Shown: positions 35,650 to 64,000 of the stretch, piece after piece | Layout of the letters: each line of letters starts with the position of its first letter | How positions within the stretch are numbered: position 1 is the stretch's first letter | Assembly (NCBI GenBank): GCA_004335835.1 | Contig: RWJK01001904.1 | Span: 72,187 to 136,186, forward strand | DNA length: 64,000 bases | Direction of reading: 5' to 3' | DNA from: Scenedesmus sp. ARA3 | Taxonomy: Eukaryota; Chlorophyta; Chlorophyceae; Sphaeropleales; Scenedesmaceae | Translations under genes and position numbers: made by a program | The notes under the pieces: generated by a model | Told to the model about the DNA's origin: nothing | What the model saw: the letters and a program-made list of their open reading frames with translations, nothing else | Database searches by the model: none

Positions 35650-37520
35650 TCTTCAGCGAGCCTGAGGCAGTTGGCCCTGCGCTGCAAGGTGGTGGGCAGC
35701 CTGCAGGCATCAGCTGGGCTGCAGAGCCACACAACATGGCTGTCATGCTGCCAGAGGCACCCTTTGGCATGGGCTGCAGCACTCACGCAAACAGCGGCTT
35801 TGGCTTTGAGGCTGGCTGCACCGCTGGCGGCAGCGGCGGCTGCAGCTTGTGGCCCAGCAGCAGCGCTGCCCTGAGCAACGGCTTCAGCCCTGAGCCCAGC
35901 AGCAGCCCTGGTGACTGCCACACGTTCAGCTACGAGGACAGCGACAGCACTGGTGACAGCAGCAGCGGGCTCAGCTTGGAGGCCAGCGACAGCAGTGGTT
36001 GCAGCAGCAGCGGGCCCAGCTTCGCTTTTAGCGGCAGCGCCTTCAGCTTTCAAGATGACAACATCACTGCTGGCGGCAGTGCCTGGGGCTTTGGCAGGCG
36101 CAGCACCACTGGTGGCAGCAGCGCCTTCAATTTTGCAGGTGACAGCAGCATCAATGACAGCAGCACTGTCGACGTTGAAGCAGGCAGCACCATCAGTGGC
36201 GGCAGCGGCTTTGGCACTGGGGCCGACAGCATCACTGTTGGTGGCGCCTCTGGCCTCACAGATGGCAGCACCAATGGTGGCAGCACCAATGGTGGCAGCA
36301 GCGGCACTGGCATTGTAGCCAACGGCACCACTGGTAGCGGCAGTGCCTTCGGTTTTGGAGGTGACAGCATCACCAGTGGCGGCAGTGCCTTGGGCTTTGG
36401 AGGTGACAGCACCACCAGTGGCGGCAGTGCCTTCGGTTTTGGAGGTGACAGCATCACCAGTGGCGGCAGTGCCTTCGGTTTTGGAGGTGACAGCATCATC
36501 AGTGGCGGCAGTGCCTTGGGCTTTTCAGGTGACAGCACCATTGGTGGCAGCAGTGCCTTCGGTTCTGGAGGTGACAGCATCATCAGCCACGGCAGTGCCT
36601 TGGGCTTTGGCAGGCGCAGTACCACTGGCGGCTTAGGCGCCTTTGGCTTTGGAGGTGGACGCATCATTGATGGCGCCTTTGGTGTGATAAGTGGACACAA
36701 CAATTGTCGCGGCAGCGCCTTTAGTGGCAGCAGGGCCGGCAGCATTGAAGAGGCCAACAGCAGCCCTGGTGGCAGCAGGGCAGGCAGCATTGAAGAGCCC
36801 AACAGCAGCCCTGGTGGCAGCAGGGCAGGCGGCATTGAAGAGCCCAACAGCAGCCCTGGTGGCAGCAGGGCAGGCGGCATTGAAGAGGCCAACAGCAGCC
36901 CTGGTGGCAGCAGGGTGTGCAGCTTGAATAGCAGCAGCAGCCCTGATAACAGCAGGGTGGGCAGCTTGAATAGCAGCAGCAGCCCTGATAACAGCAGGGT
37001 GGGCAGCTTGGTGGGCGGCAGCAGCAGCCCTGGTGGCAGCAGGGACGGCAGCTTGGTCAGCAGCAGCAGCCCTGGTGGCAGCAGGGACGGCAGCTTGATC
37101 GGCAGCAGCTTCATCGGCAGCAGCAGCGCTGATGGTGGTGAGATGAGTCAGGGTGGCTCAAGCGCCAGCCTAGCCAACTTCAACGGCAGCACCAGCAACA
37201 GCAGCAACAGCAGCAACTGGCCCCTGCAGCAGCATCAGTCACCGCCAGAGCCTGCAGACGGCCCAGTCACACCTGCAGAGGTGTCAGTCGCTGCTTCGTG
37301 CGCCTCCTCCACGCGCGGCAGCTGTGACGAGTTGCGCGACGGCAGCGGCAGTGGCAGCAGCAGCACTGCAGATGATGCTGGGGTGCTGGGTGATGGTAGC
37401 AATCAGGAGCAGCAGCAACAGCAGCAGCAGGCTCCGAACAAGCGCCTGCTGAGGTTTATTGTTGGCTGTTTGGTGCGGCGGCTGAGGAAGCTGCTGCGTG
37501 CACGCAAGATGACGAGCTAG
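33488..37520 (+). CDS. unrecognised 1133-aa protein with Ser/Gly-rich repeat tail
   Basis: Four exons: 33488-34391, 34550-34722, 34920-35004 and 35281-37520, with exact phase. Residues 1-~385 are helical and Leu/Gln-rich (MDMQQLVNSLSSGQKQELLH at the start), with a 15-residue poly-Ala break. Exon 2 contains a Cys cluster (VVCCTCQEC). Exon 3 reads WTADWFNGKRDRSHCMYALY. Exon 4 starts with a helical stretch and poly-Gln, then about 500 residues of low-complexity Ser/Gly sequence. These include a 14-residue unit of type GGDSITSGGSAFGF (36340-36620), a 15-residue unit SRAGSIEEPNSSPGG repeated four times (36725-36915), and SLNSSSSPDNSRVG units. It ends with a short hydrophobic then Arg/Lys-rich segment (LLRFIVGCLVRRLRKLLRARK). 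No family is recognised; the tail is surely disordered. A 354-codon antisense frame over the repeats is a shadow. TGTAA follows at 37928-37932. Confidence 0.7.
36340..37110. repeat. in-frame coding minisatellites (42-45-nt units)
   Basis: About seven copies of a 42-nt unit between 36340 and 36620, then four copies of a 45-nt unit (36725-36915) and further 42-nt units to about 37110. All unit lengths are multiples of three, so the frame is kept. Confidence 0.85.
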
Positions 37521-38292
37521 GTGGTGCTTTTCTGCTTGGCATGGGTGCAAAGCCGTAATGTGATGGTATTATTTGAAGTAGTAGTGTATGTCGGATGTGG
37601 TTAGGTCGCTGCCAGGCTGGCGGTTAAGTAGTGAGACCAATGACTGACGTGGTCAAAAGTGGTGCGCTTCACAGGCAGCAGGCAACATGTTGCAACACTC
37701 CTAGGCAGCCCGTGGCACCCCCCTGCCCCTATTGCAGGCGGGATTCCACGGTGGCGGTGCACCTGACGAGGCACAAACGGTGCACGCCAGCTCTGCACTG
37801 CACAGAGGACCCTGGGCATTTGTTGTGATGTCGCTGCTGATGTTGTGGTGTTATCCGTGTGCAACATAAGTTGGTCACCCTTGGGCAGCTTGGAGTGTTA
37901 GGGTTTGCTGGCTGCAGTGTGCTGCCTTGTAATATCAGCGTGTACGATGCACGGTACTTGTTACGGTGCAGAACATTGCACAGCAAGACTTTGCCTTGTA
38001 GCAAATCTTATGGTAGCAGACTCTAATTTGTAACAGTGCCATGACTACACTTCACTCAAAACCTACTGTCAGGTGTCATAACGTATAGTGAGTTGGCAGG
38101 TGTCAGACCTGCCGCAGGTTCCCACCACACAGCACAGCGCACAGCGTGCTACACAGCAAAATTCTGAGTTGCAGGACAGGATGGCATGCTGTAAACAACT
38201 TCAAGTGGAAGCATTATAGTGCTAAAAGCAGCTTGAAACATGCAATGTTGCTACAGTGATGCAGTCTTGTGAGGGGCCCAGTGTGAGGCAGC
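37521..38292. other. intergenic, 3' UTR and promoter of the Sen1-like gene
   Basis: No coding exon. TGTAA at 37928-37932 (and again near 38030) marks the probable 3' end of the upstream gene. The remainder must hold the promoter of the helicase gene starting at 38293. Confidence 0.5.
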
Positions 38293-55559
<17,267 letters not shown>

Positions 55560-55936
55560 TCGGCTGTGACAGCTGTGCTGCCGTACGTTGCAGCAAACTT
55601 GTAGCTGAAGCTCAGCTGTCGCAGAAGTACTGGCTGTGTATCTACCATCTGTAACAGTCATCTAGGGTTTTTGTGATATTTGAATGTCTGCAGCACAAGA
55701 CCTGACTAGCTACTGCCGTATGTTGAGTAGATTATGATAACAGCCAGCATACTTCAGGCGTTGCGTGCCAGGCACTCAGCTACTCCAATACTTCGACACA
55801 AACAACACTGTAGAACTGCTGGTGGTATCGTTGGTCTCTTGCTCATTGCGACAGCCAGGCGTTAAAAGTAAGACAAAGTCCAGCATAATTTGCCCGGCAA
55901 TGCCTGGCAACTGGTGGCTAATGCGGTAGACGGAGA
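55560..55936. other. intergenic between Sen1-like and mTERF-like genes
   Basis: No gene seen. TGTAA at 55650-55654 is the probable poly(A) signal of the helicase gene, 91 nt past its stop. Confidence 0.55.
55650..55654 (+). terminator. TGTAA poly(A) signal of the Sen1-like gene
   Basis: First TGTAA downstream of the helicase stop codon at 55557-55559. Confidence 0.6.
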
Positions 55937-57928
55937 ATGCGCGCCCTGCTGCTTGAGTGTGGAAGCCTCGGTGAGCAGGTGGACGACGTGGCAGTGGCAT
56001 ACGTGGCGCTGGAAACCGTCTGACTACATTTTACTGGGTGTCAGGCTTGCAGCACTTGGGAGTTGCGCTAGGAGGTAGCAGCAAAACAGCAGCAGCAGCA
56101 GCAGCAGCAGCAACACCAGCAGCATGGAGCCTGTCAAGTGTTTGGGGCCAGGTCAGGAGCTACAGCAAAGCCACAGGGCGGCAGGAACCGCAGGCACAGG
56201 TATGCTTGGCTGTAGCAGCACTCGCTCATGTGCAAGTGCTGCCCGCACAGTGCTCTCCACATGCTCTGCTCGCGCAAGTCAACTCGACTGCTGTGTCTGC
56301 ACAACAAGTGCAACAGTGTTGCAGCAGATCTCGTGTTGCACAGCAGCCCTACACATGTGTGCGTCTTTTGCAGCGCTGCTTTACATGTGGATTCCTGTGC
56401 TTGCAGGATGAATTGGAGCGCCAGATAGATGAGGCGTATGAGCTTTTGAAGCCGCTGGCTTTCTCAAGACGCTTCGTAGAGCGGGTGGGCACTGCTTTAG
56501 CACAAGCTTGTGGCTACAGGAGTGCCACACATAGCAACAGCATCTGCACTGACGGCCAGGAGGTGCAATGTAACAGCTGCTTCCTGCAAGCACACCAGCA
56601 GCAATCGCAACAGCATCTGCAGCTACCCTGCAAGCGTGGAGTGACTCGCCGCATCGAACGCAGCAGCACATGCCAGCGCCTACAATCATTCTTTCTTCAG
56701 CCCTACTGGCTGTGCTGGCTGCTGCTACCTCCAACCTCTCCCTAACCACTCCTGCAACCTCCTTCTCTTCCTGCAGGTGTTCAGCAAGCGCTACCATCTG
56801 TCCCCGCCAGCAGCGCATCACAACTTTCCTCAGGATCTAGCCGAGCGTGCCGCCGCCCTGCAGGACATCGCTGCAGCACACACGCAGCAGCAGCGCGCAG
56901 CGCTAGCTCGCAAGCTCTGGCACTCCACAGAAGTACTCAACCAGAAGCCTGACACGCTGCGGGACAAGGCCGCAGCACTGTCGCAGCAGCTGCAGCAGCA
57001 GCAGGGCGTGACAGCAGACCTTGTGCAGAGCCTGATTGCCACACAGCCCAGCGTGCTGATGTTTAGGCCGGAGGGGTTGGTTCAAAAGCTGGCAGGCACA
57101 GCGCAGCGCCTGAGCGTGCAGCCGGCTGTGGTGCTGAGTATGTGGCTGCGGCAGCGCACCATGGCGCATCTCCCGCTGGACACGATTGAAGCCAAGATGC
57201 TGGCACTTGCAGGAACGCTGCACTTGCAGGACGAGGACCTGTGCAAGCTGGTTGTGTCAGCACCCACACTGCTGGCGTCATCCCTTGATGTGGTAAAATC
57301 GCGGTTTGAGAGCCTGCTGGCGACGCTGCCGAATGATATCTGGACAGCGGAGATGCTGGGTTATGCGCTGCTGAGGACTCCTGCTGCGCTGACGTACCAC
57401 GCTGACACGGTGCGGCACAAGTGGCAGGTGGTGAGCCGCTATGCAGTGCTGCACGAGCCCAGTGCGGAGCAGCTGCATCTGCGGCAGCAGGGCCCGGCAG
57501 TGCTGAATGTGTTCAGCCGGTCTGATGCGCAGATCGCGATGCTGGAGTATATCATGCTGCAGCAGCCGCTGCGGGCGCTGCCGCAGCTGCAGCAAGCCGC
57601 AGATGGGCCTGCAGTGGCCGACGGCAGCAGCAGCAGCAGCAGCAGTAGTGAAGCAGGCGGTACCACGCAGACAGTACCAAGCGGCAAGGGTAAGAGCAAG
57701 GGCAGGACTCTCAGCTTGCTGGTAGAGGGGCAGTCTGGGTTTATGCCACGGCTCATGTGTGTGCTGAGCCCTAGCAAGGCAAAATGGCAGCAGGTGCAGC
57801 AGCAGTATCCGGGGTTTGCACAGTGGTACCAGCAGCGCAAGGAGGAGAGGCGGAAGAAGCGGCAACCGAGGTGGCAGGAGGAGGAGCAGGAGGAAGAGGA
57901 GCAGGGTCCGGACCAGGATCTTGGTTGA
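55937..57928 (+). CDS. mTERF-like organellar protein
   Basis: Proposed exons 55937-55970, 56063-56199, 56407-56484 and 56777-57928, which close to 466 aa. The last exon is certain, the first tentative; an alternative acceptor at 56057 would require another start. The N-terminus, with poly-Ala and then VRSYSKATGRQ, looks like a mitochondrial (or plastid) presequence. The last exon carries helical ~32-residue repeats of mTERF type with the Pro-containing linker pattern, for example SLIATQPSVLMFRPEGLVQKL, LCKLVVSAPTLLAS and MLGYALLRTPAALTY. mTERF proteins bind organellar nucleic acid and act in transcription termination, intron splicing or ribosome biogenesis. A poly-Ser interruption and a Lys/Arg- then Glu-rich C-terminus follow. 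Which organelle and target cannot be told from sequence. Confidence 0.68.
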
Positions 57929-58623
57929 CTAGAGTCATGCAGCAGCAATGTACATGTCAGCGTGTGGAGCGAACATGCCTGCGTGCATGTGCTGTCTCTG
58001 CTGTCCATGTGTATAATCTGAGCCTGCTGTTAACCGCTGAAAGAAGCGGTGTCAACAAATCAATCCGGTGTTGAAATCCGTGGTTGTCTGCAGTCAATGT
58101 CGTGGCTTCTGCAGCAACTGTCCAGTTGAGATTCGCCTTCTCAGTGTTATCGGGTTCGAGGCACATGTTGTTTGTCATCAGGCTGTTCTCTTCTGCTGTA
58201 TGCCCACAACAAGGCAGCCATGCTGCATTGCATGCCATAGCGGGGCATGCTGCATGCCGCATGCATCTGTTTCTTCATTGAGCCACAACAAGACATGCTG
58301 TTGGCAGTACACTTAGCAGTACAGTTGAGTGTGCCTCTGTCCACCGCAGCAGCGTATTCCTGCATATTGCGGTGAGCATTGTTGGTGCAACATCAGATGC
58401 TTTTTTTCATGCGCTTCTTGACCTGATCAGGGCGCAGGGGATCTACAATAGCTGCATTGTGATTAGGGTTCTTCGGTTCTTGGCTGAGGGGTTTGAGAGC
58501 CAATAAGGTGGAGCGCAATGATATGTGTTACTTGTGAAGAAGATTTACGACTCTATGTCTGAGCTGGGCCTGTTGAGCAGCTGCTGATGCAGACGAACAC
58601 ATCTCGGTGATTGGCGACTCTTC
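57929..58623. other. intergenic, no gene seen
   Basis: Only short frames without conserved content on either strand. This presumably comprises the mTERF-like 3' UTR and the promoter of the following gene. Confidence 0.5.
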
Positions 58624-61281
58624 ATGAGCTGGTGGCTGATCCTGCTGCTGCTTGGCCTTGCTGAAAAACCGATGTTAGTATGGCAAAGATCGAAAGGCGT
58701 TCATGCAGCAACATCGCCGCGGAGAGCCTGGGGAGCAGCAGCAGGAGCAGCAGCAACTACACCTCCAGCGCATGCACGTAGAGTACGAACATCGAAGGCT
58801 GGAATTGCCTGCAGTTCCAGGCAAGAAGTTGCTCAAGCGGTACTGGATGCTGTAGCACGGCCACCAGTGAGTGCGGTGTGCCAACCAACCAGCATCTGTT
58901 GCTGTCCAACAGCACTCCAACTGCAGCCTACATTTGTGCAGGCCTCAAAGTTGCACTACCATTTCTATGCAGGCATCACACAAAGCCTCCAAAGGCAGGT
59001 TGCGTCAGCTGCAGCTTGCAAGTCCACCCAGCAGCGATGCTCCCAGCACTACGCGTGACCGGCAACTGGCACAGCCCAGCAGACACCCTACCAGCAGCAG
59101 CAGCAGCAGCAACACAACATGCCTTCCCATCGTCGGCTCCATACACCACCTGCCCTCGCCTGCTGTGCCAGCAGCGTGGTGGCAGCTGTGTGAGGCCATC
59201 TCAGCCTCCCAGCTGCCAGGCCTGCAGGCGCACCTGCAGCCAGCCAGGTGCAGCCTGCCAGACATACAGAACTCCACAGGTACCCCGCCAATGACACCAG
59301 CTGCACTTTGCAAAGAACCACGCGATGCAGAGTAATGCATTGTCTGGCATGTGCACAGTCAAGGCACCTGCAGAGAGCGTGCATCCACAGCAGCAGTGGT
59401 CCCCTGTGTGTCAGCCGACATGTATGTGTGTGTATCACATCATGCAACTAATTGTCCTGTCCAGGTGCACGCTGCCAGCTGGGCCGTCAGCCGTGGGCGT
59501 ACAGCTTTGCAGATGCCAGGCTGTCTGCCTTTGCTGCAGCACTGTTTGTAGCCATTGTGCAGGGCTGGGCGGGTGCAGCCAAGCAACTGGGAGCACCACC
59601 CCCTCAGCTCAACAGGTGCGGCAAGCATCAACGCCTCTGCATACTGATCTGGAACTCTAGATCAGGTACACAGCAGCCGCTATTGTGGTGCGCAACTATT
59701 GGGACTCTGGTTCAAACTGCTTGTGGGGCTGCTTCTGCATCGTTGAAGCAGCGCAAGCACAGTGACGGTGTATCTGCCCTTACTTTTGCAGATGCCTATG
59801 CTGTCATGCGTTGTCGCTGCCTGCAGGTTTGACCTCTTTCATGGCCACCTCTTCATCGCGAATGAATGCAGCACACCAAACAAGCAAACCTTCCAAAACA
59901 CACCCGTAGCACAGCATGCAAACAGCGCAAGCCGTAAATCAGCCGCCGCCGGCAACCTCAACAGCAGCCAGCACCACAAATTACACACAGCACAACAGCC
60001 CTTGCAGCAGCAGCATTTGCAGCAGATCAGCGACAGCAGCAGCTGCCGTGTGGGTGTGCTGTTCCATGCCAGTGAGTACCCCGCCTACCAGCCCTCCTCC
60101 TTCCCCATCAACTTGGGCCACTGCCAGGCCTGCAGCAGCTGCCGCTACAGCGCACGGGCCATGGACCTGCGCAACATCATCTGGTGGCAGGTGGGGGCGG
60201 CGGCTATGCTTGCTTATGGCGATTGCAGGCGAGGTTCTTTCAAGGCGGCTGCGCTGTAATCGGGGCCGCAGTTATCGATGTGTGCAACTGTGTTATTTGT
60301 TCTTGGTGACGTTAGGTGCCGGATATGGCCTTCTGCTGCATCCAGCTCCACCCCTACATGCTGGACAGCTGCGGCTGCGCCCAACCCTGTAAAGCCAGGT
60401 TAAACAGCAGCGGTCATAAGTGGCCGCAGTGTGCGCTCAGTTCACTCTCTACTCGAGTTGTGAGGTGACGCATGTGCTGCCCCTGTCCTGCCCCTCGCAG
60501 GGCCAGCTGGCAGTGCTGGACGTAGGAGAGGTGCGTGGCGTCTGGGCTGGCAGCTGATTGTTACATTGTTGTGCTGCCAGCGCTACCATGCTGTTGAGGC
60601 TGCGAGGACGTATAGCATACAGTAGTTTGTGCATGCAACAATATAGTATTCCAGCATTTGTCCGCATGGCAGCTTCGCTGGACCTGCCCATTGGCGCCAA
60701 TCGACAGTCAAACTTACATGCACCCTCTCTTTGCTGCACCTTGGCAGGCTTCGCCGCTGCATGACTCGCTGCTACACCAGGGCACGCAGCCGCTGCGCAC
60801 TGTGTACGAAGAGGACTTTGGCACGCCCCTGGCGGAGCTGCTGCTGCTGCGGCAGCCACACCATCGAAGGCGGCGGCGCATGGCGGCTGAGGTGCAGCGC
60901 TGGAGCAGGGTGCTGGCAGCAGAGGCTGGCGGGGTGGCTGTCGGGCGGTGCAGCAGCAGCGTGCAGCAGCATGGGCTGTACGTGAGTTACTAGTGTGTGC
61001 AGGGACTGTGTTATATAACACACATATACTGCAAGTCCAGCAGCAGCTAGTAATGGGGACGCAGGCACGGGACGCTAAAGATGCTGCGTGGGTGGATGCT
61101 GTGTTGGTGGCACGGATGCCCTCCAGCAAGGGACAGAGGTTCTATAACCACCGTCAGTGTTGTGGGAGAGGAGCAGCAGCCTTGGCAGTCGTACTTTGGT
61201 GCTAATGCTGCGCGGCTGCTGGCTGTCGAGGAACAGTACAACCCTGAGCGGCGCGTCAACGGTTTACTGGTGCAGCTTTGA
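58624..61281 (+). CDS. unrecognised multi-exon protein
   Basis: Probable exons: 58624-58866, 58973-59279, 59465-59615, 59827-60190, 60316-~60390, 60501-60530, 60748-60981 and a last exon from about 61120 to the stop at 61281. The first four join with exact phase. The joins around 60390-60500 and 60981-61120 do not close and may hide micro-exons. Recognisable conserved-looking blocks are QPWAYSFADARLSAFAAALF, FHASEYPAYQPSSFPINLG, DLRNIIWWQ, LRTVYEEDFGTPLAELLLL and FGANAARLLAVEEQYNPERR. Between them lie Gln/Ser-rich linkers. Aromatic-rich ordered blocks separated by loops suggest a globular protein with insertions. I cannot name the family, so no function is proposed. The N-terminal hydrophobic stretch (MSWWLILLLLGL) could be a signal or anchor, but the first exon is uncertain. 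Confidence 0.55.
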
Positions 61282-62236
61282 TCTCTGGATTACCCGTGCA
61301 CGCTTATAACATGAATTCATGCACAGATGAAACCCTGTTGTGACAGGACGACATGATACGGCGGTGTGGGTTGCGAAGACTTGATGTACATGGTGATTGT
61401 TATGGGAGATCGAATGTCAGCTGAGGGGCGCAGACGCCAGTAACTTGCCAGGCTAGAGTGTGTGGCTGCGGTTTGGTCAATGTGCAGCAGTGTGAGGTGA
61501 CATCAGGTGTATGCATATGCATGGTAATCGATCGAGTATATGCATGTACAGTATTTGGTTATCGCCATCTTGACATCTTGAGGTGCTGTTTGCCTACCAG
61601 GCCAACTAGAATGGCTGAAGTAAGCAAGCCAATGTCAGACACCAACCACCACCTGCACGAACGACGTCACCTGCTGCACAGCAAGCCACATTCCAACACC
61701 CCACCCTGGCATGCCCTGCGCAGGTCTCACTACAAACACATCCTCCAACTGCCGCGATGTGCTTCAAGCATGCACTGCAGTTACGCAGCTGTGTAGCTGA
61801 CACGCCAGGCGCAATCATCAGACGCTAGTATGCTCAGAGACGCTTGGACAGCTGGTGTGTCCCTCCCGATACTAGTAGTTGCGTTGCGTGAGACTCCTCA
61901 TGCTGCTTCGACTAAGCAGACGCCTTCAGCCAGTTGACTTCACCAAGGTGCATGATTCCCACACCGTGCTGTGGTAAAACACCGCGTTTTGTAGGCTACA
62001 TAGGCCGCACATGCCAACCCACATGGGCCGCACATGCCAACCCATATGCAAAATGCATTTTGCAAGTACCCGCCACAAGGGGTGATTGACCTCAGTGACA
62101 CAGTGCAAATGCTCAGCATGCAACTCAGATCTTACCCTGCATGACACCAGTTGGTCGCGTCAAAGCAGCACTCGTTGACAAGCTGTCACACAACAAGCCT
62201 TGCGAGCCAAGCCCAAGCCGGATGCATGCGCCTCGA
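61282..62236. other. intergenic between convergent genes
   Basis: No supported exon. It contains a duplicated GGCCGCACATGCCAACCCA segment near 62002-62045 and a perfect 18-bp palindrome at 62047-62064. One or more 3' exons of the minus-strand LRR gene could lie near 62125-62145. Confidence 0.45.
62047..62064. repeat. perfect 18-bp palindrome
   Basis: TGCAAAATGCATTTTGCA is identical to its reverse complement. It lies next to a duplicated ~20-bp segment in the intergenic region. Confidence 0.95.
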
Positions 62237-63730
62237 TCAGCCCTTGGGCTGACACACACCAGTGACGCGCGTGCCGGCAATACCTGCACACCACTCCCCT
62301 GAGCATGCGCCACCTACCGTGGTTGTGCTGTTAGGCCAGGCAAGCCACATGTCGCACATGCGCATCTGCTGAGCCTTCCTTGGCATGTATATGAACCCGG
62401 GCTCGTCAACTTGGCTGCAGTCAAAACGTGCGCTGATGCCTCTCCAGTAGAAGACGCGCGAGTAGCTGAAGGGACCAAGCTGATTGCTTGTGAAGCAGGA
62501 GTTGCATGATGCGTTGCGGTTGACGAGGAACATCTGGGAGCAGCCGGCAAGCGTTGCACCTGGTGATGAGTCGCATTGCCAATCCTGCCAATTCCCTCCT
62601 TGCCAAGAGCGCTGTTTTTCAGGTGGCAGGCAGCCCCCCAGGTCGGGGTTGTCATGCAGGGAGAGTGCGTGCCCTTCCTGTAGCAGCTGGTCCAACCAGG
62701 TCGAGGGCAGCGTGCCATGGAGGGAGCAGTTGTTGAGGTACACCTGACGGATGGTGCCATGTGTCTCGTACACATTCTTGTAGTAGTCAACCTCTTTGTA
62801 CAAGTACGACCCCAGGAACAACGGTGGGATCGTGGTGTTGAGAGGGTTGGAGGCAAGGTCGAGCGTAACCAAGCTACTCCAGTTGCTGTAGATGGTCGGC
62901 AACGGGCCCTGCAACATGTTGTGCTCAAGATACAGCCCGTGCAGGGACTCCCAGCGATGCCACTCCTCAGGGCAGCAAGGCCCACTCAACATGTTGTAGC
63001 TCAGGTCCAGCACGCCACTCAGCCAATGCATGAGGTTGCGGGGCAGCTTGCCACTAAGGTTGTTGTGGGATGCGATGAGATAGCTTAGACGGGGTGTTGC
63101 CGCCGTCCTCACGCTGGCGGTGATGCTGCCGCTGAGTTGGTTGAATGAGAGGTCAGCGGCTAGCCTGAAGGTCCCATTGGCGCCTGCTGTTGGCACAAAC
63201 GGCGGCAGCGAGCCTGATATCTTGTTGTGATGCGCATCGACTGCCACGTGATTGCTGAAAGGAACCCGGGTTTTGTCGATGGGCATGTTGTGCCACCAGA
63301 AACCTGGCAGTGCTGTTAGCAAGTTGTGGCTCAAGTCCACTCCACTCAGGCGACTCAGCTGCAGGACGTTGGGCGTTTTCCCTGACAGTCGGTTGTGGGC
63401 CAAACCCAACCCAGAAAGTTTTGGGAAGCTGCCTGGCTCAAACAACACCATGTCAATAAGCACGCAGGTTCGGGCAAAGAATGAAATTCCTGGTACGAAA
63501 TCATTGTGCAGCAATCGCCCTCACGTAGCGTCACGAGCAGCCTTATTCCAAGCGTTGTACACCACAAGGCACTGGCACGAGAACTCCTCATCTTGTTGGC
63601 TGAGCCCCTTACAGCGCAGGGCTCGTTGCAAGCTGGCATGGCAGCATAACTGCTGGGTGGTGTGCTGCCATCGGGTGGCACACCGCAAGTTATCACCTAT
63701 GCATGACCAAATAGTGTTGGTGACACCTTG
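62237..63730 (-). CDS. extracellular leucine-rich-repeat protein (plant type), 5' end unresolved
   Basis: The main exon is 62237-63428. It is preceded by an exon ending at 63525 and open back to about 63730 (residues such as RALRCKGLSQQDEEFSCQC and VVYNAWNKAARDAT). The phase-2 join gives DATFPKLSGLGLAHNRLSGK. About nine plant-type repeats of form LxxLxLxxNxLSGxxP follow, e.g. LSGVDLSHNLLTALP, LAADLSFNQLSGSI, LIASHNNLSGKLP and LVTLDLASNPLNTTIP. A Cys/Trp-rich C-terminal module comes next. The N-terminal Cys pairs look like an LRRNT cap, so the protein is probably secreted or at the cell surface and binds protein or glycan ligands. No transmembrane or kinase segment is seen. A GTAGGTGG donor-like site at 62320 could splice to a downstream exon instead of reading to the stop at 62237. 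The signal-peptide exon was not found and may lie beyond the window edge. Confidence 0.7.
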
Positions 63731-64000
63731 GTATGTAACAGCAAATGAGACGTGTGCAAATTCAGTGCACAGAAGTTTTCACATCTCACACTTGTGAGGC
63801 TGCAACTTCCTATGAACTTGTGTACTGCTACTCTCGGCTCTTCCTGCGAACATTGCAGCAAAAGTGTGAGATGCGGTGGCCGGCGCAGTTTGACAGACAC
63901 CGCACACAGCTCGCGGACTGAATGTGATTTCCGCGATCCAACAACTTGGTCTATATGCCTGTCGCCGACTGCTGATGCTTGAAGATGCCATTAAACTCGA
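63731..64000. other. window edge, no confident gene
   Basis: A minus-strand frame from about 63991 has a start codon, but its sequence (MASSSISSRRQAYRPSCW) is not a clear signal peptide. It is a weak candidate for the first exon of the LRR gene. Confidence 0.3.

Noticed and set aside
36050..37114. 354-codon minus-strand repeat frame (LLPPGLLL units)
   Set aside because: Antisense of the Ser/Gly repeat tail. Its periodicity is inherited from the coding minisatellite on the plus strand.
58130..58170. Possible tRNA T-arm-like GGGTTCGAGGC
   Set aside because: No acceptor stem, D-arm or anticodon arm can be drawn around it.

Overview
This window looks like nuclear DNA of a green alga (Chlorophyta). 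The evidence is intron-dense genes with GT-AG introns, TGTAA poly(A) signals downstream of several stops, moderate-to-high GC, and pervasive CAG/CTG triplet repeats encoding poly-Gln/Ala/Ser. The repeat style suggests a Scenedesmaceae-type or related core chlorophyte, but that placement is inference. I rebuilt gene models by hand from conserved protein signatures, splice sites and reading-phase continuity. For most genes the exon phases close exactly from start to stop.

Layout. 555-3655 (-): WD40 subunit resembling TFIIIC GTF3C2. It diverges from a compact ribosomal protein eL39 gene (4022-4177 +), followed by an acid DNase II (4370-5623 +). 7290-10676 (-): DEDDh exonuclease with a Gfd2/YDR514C-like fold. 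Directly upstream on the same strand lies an unrecognised 219-aa gene (10730-11895 -), in a possibly bicistronic arrangement. That gene starts 46 bp from a PUB+UBX (UBXN6/PUX-type) Cdc48 cofactor (11942-14600 +). 15645-17398 (+): LysM membrane protein with a frameshift in the LysM domain. 17.4-19.5 kb: no gene, one diverged direct repeat. 19567-26079 (-): complete 17-exon cytochrome P450. 27625-31075 (-): transaldolase-family protein that has lost its Schiff-base Lys. It diverges from a tiny Cys-motif (GCK/CHCH-like) protein (31392-32353 +). 33488-37520 (+): unrecognised 1133-aa protein with a Ser/Gly-rich repeat tail. 38293-55559 (+): very large Sen1/senataxin-type helicase with poly-Gln and RS-repeat insertions. 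55937-57928 (+): mTERF-like organellar protein. 58624-61281 (+): unrecognised multi-exon gene. 62237-~63730 (-): plant-type extracellular LRR protein.

The genes are mostly housekeeping: Pol III transcription, translation, RNA/DNA turnover, Cdc48, transcription termination, organelle gene expression, and two cell-surface receptors or adhesins. They do not form a pathway.

The most unusual structure is repeated at five places in two genes. The 3' end of an exon, its 5' splice site and the first ~60-170 bp of the intron have been tandemly duplicated two or three times. In addition, many introns end in (CTG)nCAG directly at the 3' splice site. Together these suggest triplet-repeat and tandem-duplication remodelling of introns.
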